A DNA stretch of 64,000 nt from Malurus cyaneus samueli (lineage: Eukaryota > Chordata > Aves > Passeriformes > Maluridae). Location of the stretch: contig CM019236.1 of the NCBI GenBank assembly GCA_009741485.1, positions 62,999,541-63,063,540 on the forward strand, in the 5' to 3' direction. The notes under the pieces are model-generated. The model had not been told where the DNA came from. It made no database searches and saw only the letters and a list, made by a program, of their open reading frames with translations. Below are positions 39,201-45,099 of this stretch, piece after piece; position 1 is the first letter of the stretch; each line of letters starts with the position of its first letter. Both the position numbers and the translations under genes were made by a program.

Positions 39201-41068
39201 TGGTGCTGAAGAATGTGGGCACTGCTGCTGGCACCCAGAGTGCTTTGTTACCAAAGGCTGAATGAATGTCAAGCCACCAATTCATATCCTTTGTATCTAC
39301 CAGTACAACCAACTCTTAACACCCCCTGAAGACATCCATATCTATTTTCTTCATGCAATTATTTTCCTCCTATAACAATCTTTTAATAATCACAAAAAGA
39401 ACGGGAAAAAAAGGGATCTGAAATAAATTTAATAAATTAATAATTGAGCTTTACTCACTGTGCACTCCTTATGGCTTAGGGGTGTTCTTGGAAGAACAAG
39501 ATGGTAAGAACAGAAGGTTCACAAGGCATGTCTCTAAGAGAACTGAACTCCACTTTCAACAGCAATCTATTTCCAAACTGGTATTTTATATTTCCAAGAC
39601 TCCTTTTAATACATTTGAGTGTAAATTAGTATATACAGTTTATTTTCTTGCTTTTGAATTGAGAATGAAGTGCAGATGTGAGATGTCAAAAATAAAGAAA
39701 AAATATGGGAAGAACCATTTGTGCATACTTACTCACAGCAACAATACCAAGCTTCTTCACCTGCAAAGAAAATGTTAGAAAGGCATTTTTAGTATTTGGT
39801 TGCAATGAATTTGCTACAAACAGAAATTAAAATTTCTAGGAATTAACCTAGATGAAACAATGAATTTGCACACCTCACAAAACAGAAAAAATATTCATCC
39901 ACTGTCTACTGAAAAATATACAGAAAACTGGTAAAAGGAATGGCACAATACATTTGACTACCCACCAGCATTAAGCTGTGCTTCCTGATGTGTTTTACCC
40001 TAATGCACAGGAAATTATGGAGATGGTTAAGGCACCATGAGGAGCTTGGGTACCTGGGTTTCTGCATCATCTCTGCTTCCATTTTCACTACAACCAAACT
40101 GTATTTTAATTTTGTTCACACACAATTTGCTTTAGTTGCAAGCACCTAAGCATCTGTGCCCACTGATAATCACTACTATACTTCAAAGGCTGTGGGGAAG
40201 ATGGACTGAACACTAAAAGGCACCATACAAATGCAGGAAAATCCATCATGTGTGCACTCTGCTGTTCATAGAATCACTCAACTGTTTAGTTACCGCTCCT
40301 TATAACTGAAAATGCTTTCACTGAGCCCAGGGAAGTCACAGAGTCTCCCTCTTTTGAGACATCCCAAACCCACCCACACACGTTTCTGGGTAACTCGCTC
40401 TAGGTGATCTCCAGAGGTCCCTTCAACAGTAAGGGTTTTATGATTCGAGCCCGCATCACAGGCTTTCATCTTGCCACTCAATTATACTCCTCGTTTTCGT
40501 CCAGGAATTTTAACAGGATCTAACTGCCCCCGCCTCTAAAATGCAACCTTCAAAATCTAAACCAGAGCGGGTGCACTTTGATTTATCATGTATGGAAAGA
40601 AAAGCTCCAGCACCCGAGCGCTCCCGAGGGGGATGGGCTGTGCCGTATCGGCTAGCGGCCCACATGGCTGAGCAAGCCCATTCCCGGCCCGTTCAGCCGG
40701 CAGACTCCATCCCTCCTCCCTCCCTCCCAGTCACGCCGGCTGCAGAGGCGCGGTACCGGTGCGCAGCCCCACACACGCTTCTGCATCATGACGGCGCGAA
40801 CGACGGGGTTAGGACGAGGGGAGGAAGAGGCGTATCTCCCTGCACGGCCCCAGCCTCCCCACGGCTGGTGGAGTGGGAAGAAGGCCGGGGAAAAGAAGCG
40901 GGGACCGGGACGCCGCGTACTCACGTTGTAGTGTGGACGCTGCGCCCGACGGCGGCGCCAGGTAGAACTCGCGGTGGCGGCCGTGATAGCGCAGGACGTG
41001 CGGGAGTGCCCGCTGAAGCGGCCGAGCACCCGGAACGGGGCGAAGAGCCCCGCGCCCTCCCGCGCCAT
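12093..41068 (-). CDS. WDR36: WDR36 / UTP21, 23-exon gene (overall span)
   Basis: WDR36 is the vertebrate orthologue of yeast Utp21, a nucleolar subunit of the UTP-B complex in the small-subunit processome. It acts in early pre-rRNA cleavage and 18S rRNA production. The family has two tandem WD40 beta-propellers followed by a helical Utp21 C-terminal domain. Here exons 1-18 encode the propellers (about residues 1-660, with motifs such as WDLEEKK, SDWDGIIACHQG and SVLDIETRKIV). Exons 19-23 encode the Utp21 domain (about 664-889), ending KSALL. Joined, the exons give 2660 bp, or about 2670 bp if the apparent missing bases are counted, so about 889 residues, close to the mammalian length. Phases match at every junction. 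Start chosen: ATG at 41068, with G at -3 and +4. Anomalies: exon 17 is on the opposite strand beside an N gap, and exons 1, 7, 11 and 17 have frame breaks. Identity is very secure; integrity as assembled is not. Confidence 0.97.
12850..12952 (+). mobile_element. CR1 LINE fragment
   Basis: Contains GAAGAAATTCTTTACTGTGA and AGAGAAGCTGTGGATGCCC. In WDR36 intron 22. Confidence 0.8.
13604..13791 (-). CDS. WDR36: WDR36 exon 22
   Basis: Encodes APLDLLKSLGPSNIEIELRN, then the GGGSMEVMLSFLRMIEMML helix and FELAQAYLALFLK, core of the Utp21 domain. Acceptor TTTTAACACAG, donor GTAACA, phase 1 to 0. Confidence 0.98.
13792..15976 (-). other. WDR36 intron 21
   Basis: No exon found. A moderately GC-rich patch at 14750-15090 may be an old repeat but was not identified. 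Confidence 0.8.
15977..16058 (-). CDS. WDR36: WDR36 exon 21
   Basis: Encodes SKVVNLGVLAQKSDFCIHLE and then EALSTNE. Acceptor TTTTGTGGTCTAG, donor GTAAGC, phase 0 to 1. Confidence 0.96.
16287..16403 (-). CDS. WDR36: WDR36 exon 20
   Basis: Encodes KKNKPREPPKVPKSAPFFIP and then TLPGLIPRYIPPEEENDAQ, the Utp21 Pro-rich APFFIPT motif. Acceptor CTAACAG, donor GTAAAA, phase 0 to 0. Confidence 0.97.
16752..16894 (-). CDS. WDR36: WDR36 exon 19
   Basis: Encodes DVDASGDEEPYDEMIEYVSP and then AQLGEQLVTLSLLPESRWKN, start of the Utp21 domain with its invariant LSLLPESRWKNLLNL core. Acceptor TGTTTCTGCAAG, donor GTACTG, phase 1 to 0. Confidence 0.97.
17990..18087 (-). CDS. WDR36: WDR36 exon 18
   Basis: Encodes SNRALYSLVSLRPLPADYEP and then SLVALPSTCPMQ. 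Acceptor ATTTCTTCAG, donor GTAATC, phase 2 to 1. Back on the minus strand like the rest of the gene. Confidence 0.97.
18230..18690 (-). mobile_element. CR1 LINE fragment
   Basis: On the minus strand it has the usual CR1 3' region (gaggctctggggagagc, agagctggggaggggct), plus the internal 71-bp duplication. It lies in WDR36 intron 17. Confidence 0.75.
18361..18502. repeat. 71-bp tandem duplication inside a CR1 fragment
   Basis: Copies at 18361-18431 and 18432-18502 differ at about four or five positions. Both begin TGAAGGGTGACCTCACCAG and end CAAAAACATATT. This is CR1-derived sequence in intron 17. Confidence 0.9.
19450..22266. other. Block apparently inverted relative to WDR36
   Basis: Contains exon 17 on the plus strand. 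The plus strand of this block is T/G-rich, as sense introns of this gene are, whereas flanking intron sequence is A-rich on the plus strand. The right edge is the N gap. The left edge is only estimated, near 19.4-19.6 kb, from the composition change; no N marks it. Confidence 0.55.
22003..22108 (+). CDS. WDR36: WDR36 exon 17, on the wrong (plus) strand
   Basis: On the plus strand, acceptor TTTTTTCTCCGTAG and donor GTGAGTATAA bound a 106-bp exon. It encodes LIDSFLVDSAAVSLTMS, then TGDF, then LASAHVDDLGIYLW, exactly the WDR36 segment missing between exons 16 and 18. Its phases (2 to 2) fit both neighbours if two missing bases are allowed (MSP and FLA codons). No copy was found on the minus strand between exons 16 and 18. 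The block therefore appears inverted relative to the gene, probably by scaffolding. Confidence 0.92.
22267..22291. other. Assembly gap, 25 N
   Basis: Twenty-five undetermined bases. It lies between WDR36 exon 16 (minus strand) and exon 17 (plus strand), and so marks one edge of the inverted block. Confidence 1.
22436..22760 (-). mobile_element. CR1 LINE fragment
   Basis: Contains GGCCTTGAACACCGCCAGGG and CCAGTGCCTCACCACCCTCA read on the plus strand, the reverse complement of a CR1 3' region. In WDR36 intron 16 beside the N gap. Confidence 0.75.
22840..22919 (-). CDS. WDR36: WDR36 exon 16
   Basis: Encodes TFSPDGRWLITSSMDCSIKT and then WDLPSGC, a canonical WD ending. Acceptor TTGTTTTAG, donor GTGAGT, phase 0 to 2. 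It is the last exon before the N gap and the inverted block. Confidence 0.97.
23668..23776 (-). CDS. WDR36: WDR36 exon 15
   Basis: Encodes GILGIAFDDFTISVLDIETR and then KIVRTFSGHHGRINDM, one of the most recognisable WDR36 segments. Acceptor TTTCTTGGCAG, donor GTAATT, phase 2 to 0. Confidence 0.98.
24043..24208 (-). CDS. WDR36: WDR36 exon 14
   Basis: Encodes AHEGAVRGLAVDGLNQLVIT and then AGSEGLIKFWKFKTKDLVY, ending SGILLHRDS. Contains a complete WD40 repeat. Acceptor TTGGTTTGCAG, donor GTAATT, phase 1 to 2. Confidence 0.97.
25422..25536 (-). CDS. WDR36: WDR36 exon 13
   Basis: Encodes AVDITSCGNFAVIGLSTGQV and then DVYNMQSGIHRGQYGKDK. Acceptor CCCTTGAAAG, donor GTAAGA, phase 0 to 1. Confidence 0.97.
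26676..26830 (-). CDS. WDR36: WDR36 exon 12
   Basis: Intact. Encodes SDWDGIIACHQGYITCTTWN and then YQKTSMGAHKLRPEEF, a highly conserved start of propeller 2. Donor GTAAGT, phase 1 to 0. Confidence 0.97.
28299..28376 (-). CDS. WDR36: WDR36 exon 11 (frame break, in-frame TGA)
   Basis: Begins INKKKSKKKGLK, the conserved basic linker, and ends QFAS in the same frame. The middle reads VTMALHVT in a shifted frame, and the direct frame hits TGA. One base missing before VTM plus two missing in an ACAG that would otherwise be ACACAG would restore it. Acceptor TTTTTTAG, donor GTATGT, phase 1 to 1. Confidence 0.85.
29306..29371 (-). CDS. WDR36: WDR36 exon 10
   Basis: A 66-bp exon encoding QDGTLQSFSTVHEKFNKSLG. 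Acceptor ACTTTCTTAG, donor GTAAGT, phase 1 to 1. Links the two propellers. Confidence 0.95.
30758..30878 (-). CDS. WDR36: WDR36 exon 9
   Basis: Encodes VWIFDGPGGAGRVLRNRMGH and then SAPPTKIRYHGLNGEQILSA, completing the WIF strand and the next GH-containing repeat. Donor GTATAA, phase 0 to 1. Confidence 0.97.
31080..32440 (+). mobile_element. Probable LTR-derived insertion in WDR36 intron 8
   Basis: Intron 8 holds GC-rich and purine-rich sequence unlike its neighbours. It includes AAGATGGCTGCTGTGAGGAA and, further on, CCCCTCCCCGGTGCTGTAG. That is followed by AATAAATCTATTTTGCAACT, resembling an LTR R/U5 end with its poly(A) signal. No retroviral protein was seen. Boundaries are estimates. Confidence 0.4.
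32615..32790 (-). CDS. WDR36: WDR36 exon 8
   Basis: Intact exon encoding GHPVMAAGSPVGHIALWDLE and onward to LLITNGADNALR, two WD40 segments nearly identical to other vertebrates. It follows a long T tract ending GAGCAG. Donor GTGAGT, phase 1 to 0. Confidence 0.98.
33792..33922 (-). CDS. WDR36: WDR36 exon 7 (two apparent 1-nt deletions)
   Basis: Reads APAVDVVAVGLVSGLIIVH in frame. It then continues IKFDETLMKFQQDWG one frame over and ITAISFRT in the next. Both shifts fit one missing base each (after VH, and in the Gly-Pro codons). At 131 bp it is two short of the 133 required by its flanking phases (0 to 1). Acceptor TCTTGCAG, donor GTACGT. Confidence 0.9.
34512..34566 (-). CDS. WDR36: WDR36 exon 6
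   Basis: A 55-bp exon encoding KLLYSFPGWGLAVTTLAQ between acceptor TTCTTCTACAG and donor GTTAGT. Matches the family's LLYTFPGWKVGVTALQQ. Phase 2 to 0. Confidence 0.94.
35429..35561 (-). CDS. WDR36: WDR36 exon 5
   Basis: Encodes EYLQLDFDKATFTVSAILHP and then STYLNKILLGSEQGTLQLWN, a WD40 blade ending in LWNIRSK. Acceptor TCTTTGCAG, donor GTAAGA, phase 1 to 2. Residues about 132-176. Confidence 0.96.
36429..36546 (-). CDS. WDR36: WDR36 exon 4
   Basis: Acceptor AAATTATAG, donor GTGAGA. Encodes VVHTYEGHKARIHLLQPFGD and then HIISVDVDNVLIVWNIQSE, a complete WD40 repeat with a GH dipeptide and a VW ending. Phase 0 to 1. Residues about 93-131. Confidence 0.96.
37005..37105 (-). CDS. WDR36: WDR36 exon 3
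   Basis: Encodes NTLPQDITCLAADRMLIFAS and then YDNVLHALARNKE, first blade of propeller 1. Enters in phase 1 after GATCAACAG and ends KE at phase 0. The donor GTTTTT is weak, lacking the usual +3 purine and +5 G. Residues about 59-92. Confidence 0.92.
38325..39320 (-). mobile_element. CR1 LINE fragment, about 1 kb
   Basis: Diverged CR1 3' region in reverse orientation. It includes the CTCACCAG and CAGGTGCAGCA landmarks and a GCACTCGCCCTCACTGAACT stretch equivalent to the CR1 'cacttggccttgttgaac' phrase. In WDR36 intron 2. Confidence 0.65.
39733..39760 (-). CDS. WDR36: WDR36 exon 2 (28-bp micro-exon)
   Basis: The acceptor TTTCTTTGCAG is followed by 28 bases encoding VKKLGIVAV plus the first base of Ser, then donor GTAAGT. 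This corresponds to the family's VQKLSLVAVS segment. It is too short for ORF finding but has strong splice sites. Residues about 50-58. Confidence 0.85.
40330..40455 (+). mobile_element. CR1 LINE 3' end remnant
   Basis: Contains GCTCTAGGTGATCTCCAGAG and GTCCCTTCAACAG, ending TTTTATGATTCGA, the usual CR1 3' terminus. In WDR36 intron 1. Confidence 0.6.
40925..41068 (-). CDS. WDR36: WDR36 exon 1 (start codon; frame-broken as assembled)
   Basis: The exon begins MAREGAGLFAPFRVLGRFSG in one frame, continues LPHVLRYHGRHREFYL in a second and AAVGRSVH in a third. It returns to the first frame just before the donor GTGAGT. Each piece matches successive parts of the WDR36 N-terminus, so three single bases appear to be missing within about 80 GC-rich bases. 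Ends in phase 0. Restored residues about 1-49. Confidence 0.85.
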
Positions 41069-41121
41069 CGCTCCGCACGTGCCCGTGCCCCCGTCCGCAT
41101 CCGCTGGCCGCCGCCCTCCGC

Positions 41122-41430
41122 GAGAGCCCGCCCTCCCGCAGAAGAGCCGCCCTCCCGAGAAGAGCCCGCCCCTCCGCAGAAGAGCCCGCCCTCCGCAGGA
41201 AGAGCCCGCCCTCCCGCAGGAAGAGCCCGCCCTCCCGCAGGAAGAGCCCGCCCGCCGCCAGAAAGAGCCCGCCCTCCCGCAGGAAGAGCCACGGCCCGCC
41301 GCAAAAGAGGCCCGCCCGCAGCGAAAGAGCCCGCCCGCCGCAGGAAGAGCCCCGCCCGCCGGCAGGAGAGCCCCGCCCTCCAGCAAAAGAGCCCGCCCCC
41401 GCAGAGACCCGCCCCTGCCCGCAAGAGCGA
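41122..41430. repeat. GC-box minisatellite upstream of WDR36 start
   Basis: Around 15 imperfect copies of a roughly 20-base unit, AGAGCCCGCCCTCCCGCAGG, varied by small indels. It begins about 55 bases 5' of the WDR36 start codon and so lies in the 5' UTR or core promoter. Each unit carries a CCGCCC Sp1-type box. Confidence 0.85.
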
Positions 41431-42665
41431 ACGCCCTACGCGGGAGTCCGCCGCTTCCGGCCGCCCGCCCCGCCCCGCCCCGCCCCGCCCGCCCCGCCGT
41501 CCGCCGCCGAAAAGCGGCCCCCGCGCCCGCTCCTCCTGCCGCTCCGCCGCTCGCGCCCGCAGCTCAGCTCCGCCGCCTCCCACGGGCGCGGGGCCGCCGG
41601 GGCGCGCAGGGGAGCGTCAGCCCCGCAGTCCGCCACAAACACTCCACGCAAGCGCATCTTGCGCGGTTTTTTTTCTTATTCTTCATTGTTGTAATCCCTT
41701 TTCATTCTTCATTTCGTTATCCCCTTTGTCCTCGCAAAGCATCAAGTCCGGCTGCGGGTGGCCCCACCGCAGAGGCGGTAGCGGAGTGCGGGTTGAACCC
41801 ACCTCCGCTGACGCATCCCGCGGGATGTCCGCTTCCTCAGCCTCTGCCAAAACCCCTCTGAACTTCCCGAGATGTCTTGTTTTACTTTTTGATGGTGGTG
41901 TTTTTGGAGTGGTGCGTGTTGTTTTGTGTTGTTTTTTTGTTTTTAATGAATTACGGTTATTAAAAAAAATACCAACTGCCGCCGGGATGAACTCTGTTGC
42001 TAATGACGCGTGGCGGACGATGCAAGTGAAGTCCGGCGAAGGAGCCAGAATGAAAGCCGCGGCCACTCCCAGACCACCTATCCCAAGTGTGTGTGGTGAG
42101 CTTCTCCACACCGCCATCAGCTCCCGGGCTTTGCTCTTGTCGCACGGGGCTGGACTCAGCGTTCCGACGACGCTCCCGGTGCTGTCCCCGGGACCGTCCC
42201 GCTGCTCTGTCCCCGTACCCTTCTGTGACGCGCAGCAGCCGGGGCAGCGCTGCCGCAGGATGGATCGGGTGACGCGCCACAGCTCCAGCCGCTCCCCGCA
42301 TCCGTGCGCCCGCTCCAGGAGGCATTCCAGCAGCCGGCCCGCTCGCTCCGCCCGCCGGGACTCCTGCGAGCAGACGCCTGGTCACGACACTTGTCTCCTT
42401 TTCTCCTTTTCCCTTCAGCGCCTCCCCATGTATCCTAAAAAAGAGGCTGCCCGTCCACCCCTTCTCGCTTCCCTCCTGTCCCTCCGTCCTTGTCTTGTTC
42501 CTGGCCTGTCCCCTGCTCCCTCACTTTAAGCCCCTCTTCTCCCTGTCCCTTTTCTCCTCTTCCTCATTTCCCATACGATCCCTCTGCTCCCTTCTTATGC
42601 CTTGCGCCTTCTTGCCTTTTTGTTTTTTTATTTTGTTTAATTTTTCAGGGGGAAGGGAATGCCAC

Positions 42666-42770
42666 CTAGCCGCCGGGGAGTGCGCGCACCCGGGCGAACC
42701 TCGGACTGCTGCGTTCCCGCCGGCTCGGATGGGCGCGTCCTCGAAAGTGTGAAAATGCGAGTTGTAGCTC
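42666..42770 (-). CDS. Possible terminal exon of the TSLP-like gene (speculative)
   Basis: A strong acceptor (TTTTTTCCCTCTACAG) is followed by an open frame reading ELQLAFSHFRGRAHPSRRER, ending at TAG 35 codons on. It faintly recalls the LQ-x-hydrophobic helix D of TSLP, but no conserved Cys precedes it. A +1 frame stays open further and contains a PGC motif, so the reading frame is undecided. Listed because nothing better was found between exon 2 and WDR36. Confidence 0.2.
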   Translation of the reverse strand, partial: ELQLAFSHFRGRAHPSRRERSSPRFARVRALPGG

Positions 42771-43468
42771 CTGTAGAGGGAAAAAACAACAGGAGATGCC
42801 CGTTTAAAGCCACCGCCATGAGGTCACCTTCGCCGGCTCCCGCCCATCTCGAGCACGCCCGTTTAGGCATCCTTCTGCCTCGGCGCCCGGCGCTGCCCCG
42901 TCGGGGCCTCGCAGGGTGTAGGCGGCTGCGGGAGTCGGGTGGCAGCCGTGCAGGGCGCCGGGCTGGTGCTGCTGCCGGGCAGCTCCGGGCGGTGGATGCC
43001 CGAGCCGGCGCCAGCGGTGCTTGTTGCCCCGAAAAACACTCTCTGGTCTTTGCACTAAAGGCCGGCTGCGCGTGTGAGACCTCCGCGTAGCTTCTAAAAT
43101 CACTAAATCACCTTTGCAACCGTGATACCATCTTCAACGTCGGTGAAGCATTATGCAAGCGATTTTCAGTCCTGCGGTTCTGCCAGGCGCTGGGAATGAT
43201 CGGATAGAGCTCTGGCAGCGGCCGCCCGGGCTCCAGCTCTCCGTCCCTGCCAGTCCCAGCTTCAGCGAAGCACATTTAGGAAGGTCGCCGGAGGAGAGCT
43301 GGACATAACTTCAAGGTCCTGTTTCACAGGTACCGGTAGCTAAACTATCCAACTCCCGGCTTTCTAATTGAGATTTTCAGAAAGTAACTGCCGGTGGTCA
43401 GGGGCAAAAACGTGGAGGCAGTGCCGTCCCGGCAATTTCCCTCCGATGCCACCAGAGAAAGCACCAAC

Positions 43469-43746
43469 CTCTTGTGTAAAGGTTATCTCTGCATCCAAAA
43501 CGTTTAGTAGATCCTCTTGTATCTTGCCGTGGTTACAGAGGCTGAAATTGTAGGTGGATCCCCGCGGTAAGAAGGCGATCTGAAGAAAGATGATCAAGCT
43601 ACAAAGGACTGTGTAAGAAAAAGCCAAAGGTTAATTCTCCTGCACCGCTATGTGACCCGACAAGGCACGGAAGACAGCTGAAGAAAGGGATGCCCGTGCT
43701 TCGGAAGAACTAGAGAAACTGGTTGATTACCGTTGTGATTATCCAT
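43469..43746 (-). CDS. TSLP: TSLP-like cytokine, first two exons (3' part not placed)
   Basis: Exon 1 (43731-43746) has a strong start context, GACACCATGG, encodes MDNHN plus one base, then donor GTAATC. After a roughly 120-bp intron, acceptor CTTTTTCTTACACAG opens exon 2 at 43608 in matching phase. Exon 2 encodes the hydrophobic VLCSLIIFLQIAFL signal segment and then STYNFSLCNHGKIQEDLLNV and LDAEITFTQE; a donor-like GTTGGT follows at 43468. The TY-N/D-F-S/T-x-C-N/D-xx-KI pattern matches the mature N-terminus (helix A) of mammalian TSLP, including the NxS glycosylation site. TSLP is an IL-7-family cytokine signalling through CRLF2 and IL7R. Mammalian gene order (TSLP just 5' of WDR36, same strand) agrees. 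The frame stays open past 43469 to TAG at 43364, so the exon end is uncertain. The exon 1 choice is inference. Confidence 0.72.
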
Positions 43747-45099
43747 GGTGTCTTTACACGTTGTTTTGCTCCTCCCGGACTTCAGATCGTTGCTGGCTTC
43801 ATATATGTACCTGTACGCCTACGGAAATAAAGGTTTCCAATTCCATAACCGGGGCTCATTTGGACTCTCTTGCACCTCTTTCCAGACTGTAAATAATTAT
43901 TACTCAGTCTTGAAGCTGTGTCACTGATTCGAAAATAAAACTGGGGTAACGAATAATAATCAGAGGCATCATCCAAACCCAAACCAAAACAAAAGAAAGC
44001 ACAAAAGCTTTGCAACAAACAATCTTGCATGAAACAAGTGTGAGTAGCCTTCCCCACATTCGCGCGGGGAGAACCTTCAGCGTGGACTGTTGCAGTGACA
44101 CCCGATTTTCTCTTAAAGGCGAGAATAAAAAAAAATGCTTCAGGGCACGTGCAGAGGGTCTATCCGGGGGTGGACGAGCATACCCTCCACAGAGAGTTCG
44201 CAGGGACATGTCTAGTGCATCATCTTAACACGATAGCGCGGGAGCGGCTGGAGCACAATAGTAGTTTCCCGATCTCCGTCTACAGTTGAGGGGGTTTTTT
44301 TTCTCTAGAAGGTAAAAGTTTTATCTTACAAACCACTTTCCCCGGGAGGAGCGCGTTCGCCTGCTTAGTCTGCGGGGACCGCAGGCGAGGAGCACCTGCT
44401 CGGCCGTGGGGACAGTCTAGCTGACAGGGCAGTCGGCTGCACCGTGCACTGGGGATCGGGGTGCAGGGACAGCGGGGGACCGGCTGTCCCGGGCAATGGA
44501 GCTTGGAATGCTCAGGACAGCAAACGACAGGCTGCCCCGGGCACGGGGTATTGGTATGAGGGGGACGTCGGGGGCCAGTCCGACCCCGACAGTGGCTATC
44601 GGGATGCCGGGCCGAAAGGAGGCATGGCCCCGCTCCCTCCCTCGCTCCCCGGAGCCCTTTCTCCGGCCGTCACGTTCGGCATCAGCTGTTCCCTGGCCCT
44701 GCTGAAGTGTTTCACGGAAAGTGCCCCGGGAGCCTCTGCGGAAGCCCCGGCCGGGGGCGTGCTTGTTTTCGGGGAATGCTCCTCCGGCACTGAGTCATGA
44801 GGGAAACCCTGGAAGGTTGCCGCGGTCCAACGCGCCTCTCTGGCCCGCTGAGCTGGGCACCAGCCAGGGCAGCTTAGTCATCAGTGGGCCTGTCCGCTTG
44901 AGTATGTTCCCGCCCTGATCTTCTCTTGGATCGCTCCCTTCTCCCTTTGTTTCTTCTCGTGCTGCGTCTCGCAGCCCAGGCGGGAGATGCCACTCCGTCC
45001 TCCCGGGACTCCGGGCGGGACAATGAGAGGCGGCCGCAGCGCCTGGGTCTCCGCGGAGAGCTGCCGGTCTCTGTTTCAAAGTAGGGCCGCAGTCCTATG

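Noticed and set aside
12093..41068. WDR36 as a pseudogene
   Set aside because: Introns, splice sites, phases and most exons are intact and strongly conserved. The defects are short base losses and one inverted block, better explained by assembly error.
40541..42529. Very long plus-strand ORF (about 660 codons) and overlapping GC-rich ORFs on both strands
   Set aside because: Stop codons are rare in CpG-island and minisatellite sequence. The product is low-complexity Arg/Pro/Ala and overlaps WDR36 exon 1 in antisense.
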